The notes under the pieces are model-generated. The model worked only from the letters and a program-made list of their open reading frames with translations, searched no databases and had not been told where the DNA came from. 38,436 nucleotides of DNA, taken from assembly GCA_014879945.1 (NCBI GenBank), contig JACSRE010000189.1:1-38436 (forward strand), given 5' to 3'. Made by a program: the position numbers and the translations under genes. Shown here piece after piece: positions 1-7,753 of the stretch (within the stretch, counting starts at the first letter, position 1; every line of letters begins with the position of its first letter). This DNA comes from Myxococcus sp. (GTDB lineage: Bacteria > Myxococcota > Myxococcia > Myxococcales > Myxococcaceae).

Positions 1-198
1 TCCTCGACGCTGCCGGGCGGCACGAGGCTCGAGTACCACGTCGACGCGAGGGGCCGGCGCGTCGGCAAGCGGCGCGACGGCGTGCTGGAGAAGGGCTGGC
101 TGTACGACGGGCAGCTTCGCGTGGTGGCTGAAACCGACTCCACCGGAGCCGTCTCGGCCGCTTCGTCTATGGCCCGGCCGCGCAGGGGTACACCATGA
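1..198 (+). CDS. RHS-repeat protein, 3' end only, probably frameshifted
   Basis: The open frame entering at base 1 encodes an RHS/YD-repeat core end: LPGGTRLEYHVDARGRRVGK, then a WLYDGQLRVVAE segment. RHS proteins are large secreted or surface shells, often carrying a toxin at the C-terminus. In this frame the protein ends at TGA 196-198 after a non-RHS tail (SAASSMARPRRGTP). The expected next motif, RFVYGPAAQGYTM, is present in a different frame from base 159. This suggests an indel near 155-160 (two bases extra or one missing). The stop overlaps the start of the next small gene as ATGA. The gene extends beyond the left window edge. The RHS identity is fairly secure; whether the shift is real or a sequence error is not. 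Confidence 0.65.
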   Translation, partial: SSTLPGGTRLEYHVDARGRRVGKRRDGVLEKGWLYDGQLRVVAETDSTGAVSAASSMARPRRGTP

Positions 199-470
199 GG
201 CGTGGCCGGCTGGCGCCACTTGGCTGTGGCCTTGCCATCTCATCTGCCGTTGCTGGGCTCGTGTATGTCTACTGCGCCGCGTGGATGGTTCTCTTCTTGC
301 CGCAGTGCGGCCGGCTCGAGCTCCAGGCGCGCTGCGCCACTGTTCGCGTGGCTGCTCAGGTCGCTCTTGCCGTCGCGCTCGTAGGGCTGGCGGGCGCCGG
401 GCTCGTCACCGTGAGGCTTGTCGTGGAGCGCGCCCGCCGAGGCCGTTCCCGCTCCTCCGCGGAGCCTTGA
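195..470 (+). CDS. Small hypothetical membrane protein downstream of RHS gene
   Basis: This 91-residue frame starts at an ATG overlapping the RHS stop codon (ATGA, 195-198) with a CAGGGG ribosome-binding-like sequence just upstream. Two hydrophobic segments are visible, about residues 10-33 and 52-75, with a Cys-containing loop between (LPQCGRLELQARC) and a basic tail (VERARRGRSRSSAEP). A small membrane protein directly after an RHS gene could be an immunity-type partner, but I recognise no family. The same frame also runs continuously from the RHS-like segment RFVYGPAAQGYTM, so its ATG could equally be internal to a frameshifted RHS reading. Function unknown. Confidence 0.45.
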   Translation: MRRGRLAPLGCGLAISSAVAGLVYVYCAAWMVLFLPQCGRLELQARCATVRVAAQVALAVALVGLAGAGLVTVRLVVERARRGRSRSSAEP

Positions 471-537
471 CTCTCCTCCCAGGTCCATCACGTCGACGGG
501 CGGATGCGACCGCGACGGACGACGCGCCGAGGCGAGG

Positions 538-1959
538 TCACTGGAAGCTGCGGGCAAAGCTCCAGTCCTGTACCACCGAGAGCTGCCCGACCTGCAGCGA
601 GAAGCCCCTCTCCTCGAAGTAGAGCGGGTCGGGCAGCGGCTGCTCCTGAAACGACGTCGTCGTGTCGGTGCCGAAGATGAACGCGAGCCCGTCGAAGTCG
701 CGCGTGGTCTCGGTGCCGGTGCTCCTGGAGCGGCAGCGCGCAGGCACGCTGAGCGAGACCGTGCCGTTGAAGGAATACGTCTTCGGGTCCTTGGTGATGC
801 CCATCGCCCCGTACAACCCCTCCTTCAGCGACGGCGAGACGGTCGCGTTGCCGCGCGGCTTGCACGACTCGCTGAGGCCCTCGAAGCCCCACGTCAGCAC
901 GTCGATGCGCGAGTCGGCCGCCTCGAGATCGTAGTTGGCGCTGGTGGCGTCATCGCTGGTGCGCAGGAAGAGCACCTCGGCGCGCGCCTGGAGCGTCGTC
1001 GCCTCGATCGCGGAGCCTCCCCTCGCGATGGCCGTCAGCCGCACCGTGCCGAGGTAGCCCAGGGTCTTGGTGATCCTCACCCGCGCGATGAGAATCTCTT
1101 TCGCTCTGCCGGTCGTCATCTCGACGCTGACCTCGACGGTCTCGGGCGTCGGCACCTCCTCGGGCGCGGTGAAGGTGGCCCCGTGCGTCTCGACGTTCGA
1201 GATCTTCCCCAGGGTCGGGTTGCCGCCGGCCACCCCGTTGACCGCCCACGAGCCCACCGCCGACGGGGCGCGCGAGTTGGTGCAGTCGTAGACCGACAGC
1301 GAGGTGATCGTTCCGCCCATGCCGTCGTCGTACTCCTTGAGATCGCAGCTCTTGATCAACAGGTTCTTCGAGTGGCCGGCCCGCACCTGCGAGCTGCCGG
1401 GCACCAGCTGCCACCCGCTCATGTTGGCCCAGTCGCTGAAGCCCGTGGTGGTGACCGACAGGGTCTTGTTGGCGGCATCGACGGTGGGCACGAAGGCCTC
1501 CCAGGTGGTGTCGGGGCGCTGCCGGGCGATGTGGAGCCCGCTGAGCGGGCGGCCCTCGAGGTCGGCGCTGGCGTAGGCGAAGCGCACCGTCACCGGCTGC
1601 GCGAACGTCACCCCGTCGGGCTTGGTGAGGCGGTAGGCGGGGCCGAAGCCGCCCGGCACGTGGTTGGTGATGGGCGTGGCGGTGATGACGGTGCCGGCCG
1701 GCGCGGCGCCAGCGGGGATGATGACGGTGAGGCCCTCATCGGGCGTGACGAGGGTGCCTCCATCGGCGCCCACCGTGATGGAGGTCGCCGGCCCGAAGGC
1801 GCGGCCGACCGCCGTCTTCGCCGGCGTCGTTGGCACGGCCTGCGGCGGCGGCAGCGTCAACGGCTTGGGCGTTCCTTCGTCTCCGGGCGGCGGTCCGCAG
1901 GCGATGACGGTGAGGGTCGACAGCGCAAGCAACGCAGCAGAGAGGACGGGACGCATCAT
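538..1959 (-). CDS. Putative lipoprotein with Ig/ZU5-like region
   Basis: 473 residues. I chose the ATG at 1959 because it gives a clean lipoprotein signal, MMRPVLSAALLALSTLTVIAC, with lipobox V-I-A-C at Cys21; an upstream start would add nine non-signal residues. After a Pro-rich linker comes a beta-rich stretch (GGTLVTPDEGLTVIIPAGAA, then a segment on the text 'PVTVRFAYA') of the kind found in ZU5-like domains of myxobacterial surface lipoproteins. An FSDW motif and several further beta-rich modules follow. No catalytic motif is visible. It probably sits on the outer or inner membrane facing the periplasm or the outside. It stands alone; neighbours suggest no pathway. Confidence 0.8.
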   Translation of the reverse strand: MMRPVLSAALLALSTLTVIACGPPPGDEGTPKPLTLPPPQAVPTTPAKTAVGRAFGPATSITVGADGGTLVTPDEGLTVIIPAGAAPAGTVITATPITNHVPGGFGPAYRLTKPDGVTFAQPVTVRFAYASADLEGRPLSGLHIARQRPDTTWEAFVPTVDAANKTLSVTTTGFSDWANMSGWQLVPGSSQVRAGHSKNLLIKSCDLKEYDDGMGGTITSLSVYDCTNSRAPSAVGSWAVNGVAGGNPTLGKISNVETHGATFTAPEEVPTPETVEVSVEMTTGRAKEILIARVRITKTLGYLGTVRLTAIARGGSAIEATTLQARAEVLFLRTSDDATSANYDLEAADSRIDVLTWGFEGLSESCKPRGNATVSPSLKEGLYGAMGITKDPKTYSFNGTVSLSVPARCRSRSTGTETTRDFDGLAFIFGTDTTTSFQEQPLPDPLYFEERGFSLQVGQLSVVQDWSFARSFQ

Positions 1960-2068
1960 GGCGCGCACCGTAGCGCAGCCCTCCATCGACGTGCGTCTGG
2001 CTCCCTGGCGGAGCAGCTGTTTCTTCGCCGCGAGAATTTTCTACCGCGTCTCGACGCCGGCCCACCCT

Positions 2069-2248
2069 TCACGGCCCGACGATCTCGGGCCTGACGGTGC
2101 TGAAGCACGCAGGGCAGCTCAAGCTGAAGCGCACCGCGCCGGTGGCCAAGCCGACGCCCACGCAGGCGGCGTCGAGCTCATCGACCGGCACGAAGCACGC
2201 GGTCATCACCACGGCGGCGGAGGCGACGCTGAAGCGCAGCAGGCTCAT
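2069..2248 (-). CDS. Small putative Cys-containing lipoprotein
   Basis: A 59-residue frame beginning MSLLRFSVASAAVVMTAC, a short lipoprotein signal with M-T-A-C lipobox at Cys18, followed by a Cys-containing mature part (AACVGVGL, LSCPACF). The lipobox, small size and position in an otherwise empty gap favour a real gene. The lack of a clear ribosome-binding site and of any recognised family argue for caution. It lies divergent to the FadL-like gene that starts at 2345. Function unknown. Confidence 0.45.
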   Translation of the reverse strand: MSLLRFSVASAAVVMTACFVPVDELDAACVGVGLATGAVRFSLSCPACFSTVRPEIVGP

Positions 2249-2344
2249 GACGCAGCACCATCTCACGATGGGCCTCGGGGTCGACACCCGCGCGGCCAGC
2301 GCATAAGGCGCGTCCTCCGTCATTCCTTGCAGGGGGAAGTCCAC

Positions 2345-3889
2345 ATGCCGCGTCTGCTCGTCTCGTGCCTGTTCGTCGTCGCCGCCTCGACCGCCCACGG
2401 GTCGGGCTTCTACTTCGGAGACAACGGCGCCAGGGCCATGGTGCAGGGCGGCGCGTTCACCGCCCAGGCCGACGACCTCTCGGCGATGCAGCACAACCCG
2501 GCGGGCCTCACCCAGGTGCGCGGGCTGTCGCTCCTCGTCGACGGCAACTTCATGAACAACGAGGTGACGTTCTGGCGGCAAGACCCGGGCTGGAACCCCA
2601 ACGCCCCGTCGAACCTGATGGAGAAGGTGGCCCGCACCGGCAGCAACATCAGCCCCGGCGGCACGGTCTTCATCTCGCCGATGTTCGGCGCCTCGTACGG
2701 CTTCGACCTCTTCGGCCGCGCCTTCACCGTCGCGCTGGGCTTCTACGTGCCGCCGGCCGTCGGCCTCAACGAGTACCCGGTGCCCGACTACACGAAGGAC
2801 TCGACCGGCAAATACAACCGCAACCCCAAGCGCTTCTCGCCCAACCGCTACATGCTGGTGAAGCAAGACATCATCATCGCCTTCCCCACGCTCGCCATCG
2901 CCTACGACTTCCACCCCATGGTGCAGGCCGGCGTGTCGCTGCAGCTGGTGACGTCGCACTTCGACTTCAACCAGGCGGTGTACAGCGGGCTGACCGACCC
3001 GACGAAGTCGTCTGAAGAAGACGCCTCGTTCGACTCGGTGGTGCGCGCCAACCTCGACGGGCTCGTCGGCTTCACCGCGGTCGCCGGCGTCATGGTGCGC
3101 CCCACCAGCGCGCTCTCGTTCGGCGCCTCGCTGCGCCCGCCGGTGCCCATTCGCGCGCGCGGCAAGCTGACGTTCGACCTCGGCGAGACGCCGCGCTCCC
3201 TCAACACCACCGTGATGGGCGACGAGGGCCAGCTCGAGTTCACCATGCCGCTCGAGGTGCGCGTCGGCGCGCGCTACTCGCCCTCGAAGACGTGGGGCGT
3301 CAACGCCGACTTCGTCTACCAGGGGTGGAACTCGCTCGACGCGCTCACCCTGACGCCGCTGGGGGTGACGCTCGCCATCGGCTCCGCCGCGCCCACGCCC
3401 GTCGCGCCCTTCAAGGTGCCGAAGAACTGGGTGGGCACTTTCTCGGGCCGCCTCGGCGGCAGCTACCGCCCCTGGAAGTGGACGTCGTTCTCGGCCGGCG
3501 TCTGGTACGAGACCTCGGCCCAGCCCTCGCCGTACTTCGCGCTCGACTTCCCGCACCCCAGCCGGCTCTTCCTCACCGGCGGCGTCACCGGCCACCTCGG
3601 CCCCATCGAGCTCATCGCGGGCTTCGTCTACACGCCCACCACGACGCTCAACATCACCGACAGCAACCAGCGCCAGGGCTCCACCGGCGGCACCGACATC
3701 AACACCATGATGCCGCTGCAGGGCGGCGTCGTCGGCAATGGGCAGTACACGGTGGGCGGGTGGATCGTGTCGTTGGGCCTGCGCGGCAACCTGCTGTTCG
3801 ACGCGCCGAAGCCTGCGCCTGCGCCCGTCGAGCCGCCCGCGCCCGCGCCCGCGCCGGCGCCCGTTGAGTCCGTGCCCGCGGCCACCTGA
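2345..3889 (+). CDS. FadL/OmpP1-family outer-membrane protein
   Basis: 514 residues. ATG 2345 is preceded by AGGGGGAAG and followed by a signal peptide (MPRLLVSCLFVVAASTAHGS). The mature N-terminus, SGFYFGDNGARAMVQGGAFT followed by ADDLSAMQHNPAGLT, is the hallmark of the OmpP1/FadL/TodX family: an N-terminal plug leading into a 14-stranded barrel that passes hydrophobic compounds such as long-chain fatty acids across the outer membrane. Later segments alternate in barrel fashion (RVGARYSPSKTWGVNADFVY). The C-terminus is unusual: instead of ending at the last strand it carries a tail of Pro-Ala repeats (about 30 residues from APKPAPAPVEPP), which would sit in the periplasm or contact peptidoglycan. 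The substrate cannot be told from sequence. Confidence 0.88.
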   Translation: MPRLLVSCLFVVAASTAHGSGFYFGDNGARAMVQGGAFTAQADDLSAMQHNPAGLTQVRGLSLLVDGNFMNNEVTFWRQDPGWNPNAPSNLMEKVARTGSNISPGGTVFISPMFGASYGFDLFGRAFTVALGFYVPPAVGLNEYPVPDYTKDSTGKYNRNPKRFSPNRYMLVKQDIIIAFPTLAIAYDFHPMVQAGVSLQLVTSHFDFNQAVYSGLTDPTKSSEEDASFDSVVRANLDGLVGFTAVAGVMVRPTSALSFGASLRPPVPIRARGKLTFDLGETPRSLNTTVMGDEGQLEFTMPLEVRVGARYSPSKTWGVNADFVYQGWNSLDALTLTPLGVTLAIGSAAPTPVAPFKVPKNWVGTFSGRLGGSYRPWKWTSFSAGVWYETSAQPSPYFALDFPHPSRLFLTGGVTGHLGPIELIAGFVYTPTTTLNITDSNQRQGSTGGTDINTMMPLQGGVVGNGQYTVGGWIVSLGLRGNLLFDAPKPAPAPVEPPAPAPAPAPVESVPAAT

Positions 3890-3909
3890 GCGTCCGCTAT
3901 GGTCGGCCC

Positions 3910-6102
3910 ATGACGACGCCGACAGCCGGGCCTCAGCGGTACGGCACCTTCGCCGGCGTCTTCACGCCGACGCTCCTCACCATCCTCGGCGTCATCATGT
4001 ACCTGCGGCTCCCCTGGGTGGTGGGGAACGCGGGCCTCGCCAAGGGCTTGCTGGTGGTGGGGTTGGCGGTCGCCATCACCGCGCTCACCGGGCTCTCGTT
4101 GTCGTCCATCGCCACCAACACCCGGCTCGGCGCCGGCGGCCCCTACGCCATCATCTCGCGCTCGCTGGGCCTCGAGGTGGGCGGGAGCGTCGGCTTTCCG
4201 CTCTACCTCTCGCAGGCGCTCGCGGTGGCCATGTACATCTTCGGCTTCCGCGAAGGCTGGAACTGGATTTTTCCGAAGCACCCGCCGCTCGTCGTCGACT
4301 TCGCCGTCTTCGCGGTGGTGTTCGCCATCGCCTACGTCAGCGCCGGCCTCGCGTTCCGCATTCAGTACGTGGTGATGGCCGTCATCTTCGCGTCGCTGGT
4401 GGTGGTGCTGGGCAACCCCGAGGTGTGGACGGCCGACGTCGCCATCAACCCGCTCGAGAGCCCGTACCGCGGCGCGCCCGAGACGGGCTTCAAGGGCACC
4501 GACTTCTGGGGCGTCTTCGCCGTCTTCTTCCCCGCCGCCACCGGCATCCTCGCGGGCGCGAACATGTCGGGCGAGCTCAGAGACCCGCGCAGGTCGATTC
4601 CCCTCGGCACGCTCTCGGCCATCGCGCTGTCGGCGGTGCTCTACGTCGTGCTCGCGGTGTGGGCCTCGCGCGCGGGCACCACCGCCGAGCTGACGTCGAA
4701 CTACATGGTGATGGTGGACAAGGCGCGCTTCCCGCCGCTGGTGCTGGCCGGCGTGCTGGGGGCCACCTTCTCGTCGGCCCTCTCGTCGCTGGTGGGCGCG
4801 CCGCGCATCTTGAAGGCGCTGGCGAGAGACCGGCTGGTGCCGTTTCACGAAGGGCTGCAGGTGACGGCGGCCAACGGAGAGCCCCGCCGGGCCATGCTCA
4901 TCACCGGCGTCATCGTGCTGGTCGGCCTGCTCGCCCGAAACCTCAACGCCATGGCGCCGCTCATCACGATGTTCTTCCTCATCACCTACGCCGTCATCAA
5001 CGTGGTGATGCTGGTGGAGTCGTCGCTGGGGCTGGTGTCGTTCCGCCCGACGCTGCGGCTGCCGCGCGTGGTGCCGCTGCTGGGCGCGCTGGGCTGTCTG
5101 TTCGCGATGTTCATCGTCAACCCCACCTTCAGCCTCGTCGCCTGGGGCCTGGTGGTGGCCGGCTACCTGTGGATGATGCAGCGAAGGCTGGGCAAGCCGG
5201 GCGAAGACGTGCGCAGCGGCATCTTCGTGGCCTTCGCCGAGTGGGCCGCCAGCCGCGTCACGGCGCTCGAGCTGGGCACCGCGCGCGCGTGGAAGCCGAG
5301 CTTCCTGGTGCCCGTCGTCGACGGCGCGGAGCTGCGCGGCGAGTTCAAGCTGCTCACCGACCTGTGCAAGCCCGCCGGCGCGCTCAAGCTGCTCGGCATC
5401 GCCGACCAGACGAGCGTGAGCGACCTCTCGCCGCGCGTCGAGAAGCTGGGGCAGGAGCTGCGGAAGGTCGTCTTCACCACCTGGTCGGTCATCGACTCGG
5501 CCGGCTACGTGACGGGCATCCTCGCGGGGCTGCAGGCGCTGCGCGGCGCGTTCTTTCGCCCCAACGTGCTCTTCCTGAGCGTGCCGGTGGAGCCCGCCCG
5601 CGCGCAGGAGACCGCCGTGCTCCTCTCCGAGGCCCGGCGGCTCGAGGTGGGCGCCCTGCTGCTGGCCATGCACCCGACCGCGGGCCTCGGCCGCGCGGCG
5701 GTGGTGAACCTGTGGGTGCGCCCGCCCGACGCCGGCGCCACCGTCGAGCAGGAGCTGGCGCGCGGCAACAGCAACCTCGCCATCCTCTGTGCCTATCGCC
5801 TCGCGCGCGCCTGGAAGGCCGAGCTCAACCTCATCAGCGCGGTGGCCGACCCGCTCCAGGCGCAGCTGGCGCGCAGCTACGTCGACGAGCTGCGCGACCT
5901 CACCCGCATCCCCAACAGCGCCAACACCGTCGTGGTGGTGGGCACCATGGAAGAGGCCATCGCCCAGGTGCCCCAGTCCGACATGGACATCTTCGGCATG
6001 CCCAACAGCGGCGACCTCGCCTTCGCGGCGAAGATGGTGACGCTCACCCGCTCGTCGTGCCTCTTCACCATCGACTCCGGGCAAGAGAGCGCGCTGGCCT
6101 GA
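3910..6102 (+). CDS. APC-superfamily transporter resembling SLC12 cation-chloride cotransporters
   Basis: 730 residues. The N-terminus (YGTFAGVFTPTLLTILGVIM, YLRLPWVVGNAG) and the following NTRLGAGGPYAIISRSLGLE are typical of cation-chloride cotransporters (SLC12 type) rather than ordinary amino-acid permeases. About 12 membrane segments occupy residues 15-430. A cytosolic C-terminal half of about 300 residues follows, with SLC12 C-terminal-like alternation (LVPVVDGAELRGEFKLL, NLAILCAYRLARAWKAELNL). The length and large C-domain fit prokaryotic CCC homologues. Presumed function is electroneutral symport of Cl- with Na+ or K+ across the inner membrane; some bacterial relatives may move amino acids. 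It starts 20 bases after the FadL-like gene but with a poor ribosome-binding site. Confidence 0.8.
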   Translation: MTTPTAGPQRYGTFAGVFTPTLLTILGVIMYLRLPWVVGNAGLAKGLLVVGLAVAITALTGLSLSSIATNTRLGAGGPYAIISRSLGLEVGGSVGFPLYLSQALAVAMYIFGFREGWNWIFPKHPPLVVDFAVFAVVFAIAYVSAGLAFRIQYVVMAVIFASLVVVLGNPEVWTADVAINPLESPYRGAPETGFKGTDFWGVFAVFFPAATGILAGANMSGELRDPRRSIPLGTLSAIALSAVLYVVLAVWASRAGTTAELTSNYMVMVDKARFPPLVLAGVLGATFSSALSSLVGAPRILKALARDRLVPFHEGLQVTAANGEPRRAMLITGVIVLVGLLARNLNAMAPLITMFFLITYAVINVVMLVESSLGLVSFRPTLRLPRVVPLLGALGCLFAMFIVNPTFSLVAWGLVVAGYLWMMQRRLGKPGEDVRSGIFVAFAEWAASRVTALELGTARAWKPSFLVPVVDGAELRGEFKLLTDLCKPAGALKLLGIADQTSVSDLSPRVEKLGQELRKVVFTTWSVIDSAGYVTGILAGLQALRGAFFRPNVLFLSVPVEPARAQETAVLLSEARRLEVGALLLAMHPTAGLGRAAVVNLWVRPPDAGATVEQELARGNSNLAILCAYRLARAWKAELNLISAVADPLQAQLARSYVDELRDLTRIPNSANTVVVVGTMEEAIAQVPQSDMDIFGMPNSGDLAFAAKMVTLTRSSCLFTIDSGQESALA

Positions 6103-6211
6103 GCCGGCGGCAGCGCGTCACCGCCGCGCGCTCGTTTGGCGCGGGGGCTTGCCCGCAGCCCGTCAGCCGCGAGACAGTCGCGCGAGCACCGCCCCCGGTG
6201 TCGAGGCCGCC

Positions 6212-7738
6212 ATGAACGAAGACGCGCTGACCGAGCAGCTCGCCGCGAGCCAGGCGCGCTACCGGGCGCTCTACGATGGCACGCCCTCGATGCTGTTCAC
6301 CGTGGCCGACGACCACACGGTCGCCTCGGTCAACTGCTTCGCGCTCGAGCGGCTCGGGTACGAAGCGCACGAGCTCGTCGGTCACCCCTTGAAGGGCGTC
6401 TTCGTCGCCGAGGACCGCGAGGGCCTCACCCAGCAGCTCGCCCGCTGCTTCGCCAACCCGGGGCAGGTCTTCAAGTGGGAGGCCCGCAAGGTGCGCAAGG
6501 ACGGCGGCGTCATCACCGTCAAGGAGTGTGCGCGCGCGGGCCCGGGCGAGGGGGGCCGGCTCGCCGCGCTCATCGCCTGCGAAGACGTCACCGAGCAGAA
6601 GGCCGCCGAGCAGGCGCTGCTGCAGGCGCAGAAGCTCGAGACCCTCGGCGTGCTCGTCGGGAGCATCGCCCACGACTTCAACAACCTGCTGGGCACCATC
6701 GTCGGCAACACCGAGCTGGCGCTGCTGCGCCTGCCCCCGGAGTCCCCCGCGAAGGAGCCGATGCAGCTGGCGGCGCGCGCCTCGCTCCGCGCCGCCGAGG
6801 TGGTGAAGCAGCTGCTCATCTACTCGGCCAGGGCCCCCGTCATTCGGGAGCGCGTCGACCTCAACGCGCTGGTGCGCGAGATGGCCGAGATGTTGAGCCT
6901 CACCGCGACCCGGCGCGTGCGCGTGGAGCTTGAGCTCGACGAGGCCACGCCGGCGGTGGTGGCCGACCCGACGCAGCTGCGGCAGGTGCTGATGAACCTG
7001 GTGCACAACGCCGCCGACGCCATGGAGGGGCGCGACGGCGCGGTGCGCGTGAAGACCTCGGGCGTCACGCTCGAGCAGGTGCCGGGCGCGCTGCTGGGCG
7101 CCGGCAGCTACGCCTGCCTCGAGGTCCTCGACCGCGGCGTCGGCATGACGACCGAGACGCTGGGGCGCATCTTCGACCCGTTCTTCACCACCAGGGCCAC
7201 GGGCCGGGGGCTGGGGCTGGCGGCGGTGCGCGGCATCGTGCACCGGCACGGCGGCAGCGTGCAGGTCGACAGCGTCGTCGACGAGGGCTCGCGCTTCAGG
7301 GTGTTGCTGCCGGCCGCCGCCGTGGCCAGCGCGCCGGCCGAGGCGGGTGACGCCGGCCCGCTCCCTGAGCTCCCCAGGGGCGCGGTGGTGCTCATCGTCG
7401 ATGACGAGCCCTCGGTGCTGCACACCCTCGCAGAGCTGGTGCGTGAGTTCGCGCTCTCGCCGCTGTTGGCCGACGGCGTGGCGCGCGCCAGAGACCTGTT
7501 CAGCGCGCACCCCGAGCTTCGGTGCGTGCTGCTCGACCTGACGATGCCCAACGGCGGAGGCGGGCCGCTGGCCCGCGAGTTCCACGCGCGGCGCCCAGAG
7601 GTGCCGGTGCTGTTGATGAGCGGGTTCGCCGCCGCCGACGTCGTCGAGTCGCTGCGCGGCGTGTTGGCCGGCTTCCTCGCCAAGCCCTTCACGCCGCTCC
7701 AGCTGAAGGCGGCGCTCGCGAAGGTGCTCCAGGCCTGA
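6212..7738 (+). CDS. PAS hybrid sensor histidine kinase with C-terminal receiver
   Basis: 508 residues. ATG 6212 (MNEDALTEQLAASQARYRAL) is preferred over an upstream TTG because a GAGG lies just before it and the protein then begins with the helix leading into the PAS domain. Domains in order: PAS (about 15-130); HisKA with the H-box SIAHDFNNLLGT (His154, HDFNNLL type as in NtrB-like and many myxobacterial kinases); HATPase with N-box NLVHNAADAM, G1 DRGVGM and G2 GRGLGLAAV; receiver (about 392-505) with acidic pair in IVDDEP (Asp397), phospho-acceptor in LLDLTMP (Asp442) and Lys491 in LAKPF. No membrane segment, so it is a soluble cytosolic sensor. No separate response regulator is adjacent, so the output may go through a distant partner. 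Confidence 0.92.
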   Translation: MNEDALTEQLAASQARYRALYDGTPSMLFTVADDHTVASVNCFALERLGYEAHELVGHPLKGVFVAEDREGLTQQLARCFANPGQVFKWEARKVRKDGGVITVKECARAGPGEGGRLAALIACEDVTEQKAAEQALLQAQKLETLGVLVGSIAHDFNNLLGTIVGNTELALLRLPPESPAKEPMQLAARASLRAAEVVKQLLIYSARAPVIRERVDLNALVREMAEMLSLTATRRVRVELELDEATPAVVADPTQLRQVLMNLVHNAADAMEGRDGAVRVKTSGVTLEQVPGALLGAGSYACLEVLDRGVGMTTETLGRIFDPFFTTRATGRGLGLAAVRGIVHRHGGSVQVDSVVDEGSRFRVLLPAAAVASAPAEAGDAGPLPELPRGAVVLIVDDEPSVLHTLAELVREFALSPLLADGVARARDLFSAHPELRCVLLDLTMPNGGGGPLAREFHARRPEVPVLLMSGFAAADVVESLRGVLAGFLAKPFTPLQLKAALAKVLQA

Positions 7739-7753
7739 GGCGCGCTCCGGGCG

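Noticed and set aside
418-2094. Long plus-strand open frame opposite the lipoprotein gene
   Set aside because: Extremely Arg/Gly/Ala-rich with no signal or domain; it is an antisense shadow of the lipoprotein gene at 538-1959, caused by high GC.
2097-2306. 69-codon plus-strand frame
   Set aside because: Lies opposite the small lipoprotein frame at 2069-2248, lacks a ribosome-binding site and domain; the minus-strand reading with a lipobox is the better one.
3628-6084. 818-codon minus-strand frame opposite the SLC12-like transporter
   Set aside because: His/Arg/Glu-biased low-complexity translation typical of an antisense frame of a GC-rich gene.
6141-6156. Terminator hairpin GCGGG/CCCGC after the SLC12-like gene
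   Set aside because: Five-base arms only, no T-tract, and such dyads are frequent by chance at this GC content.
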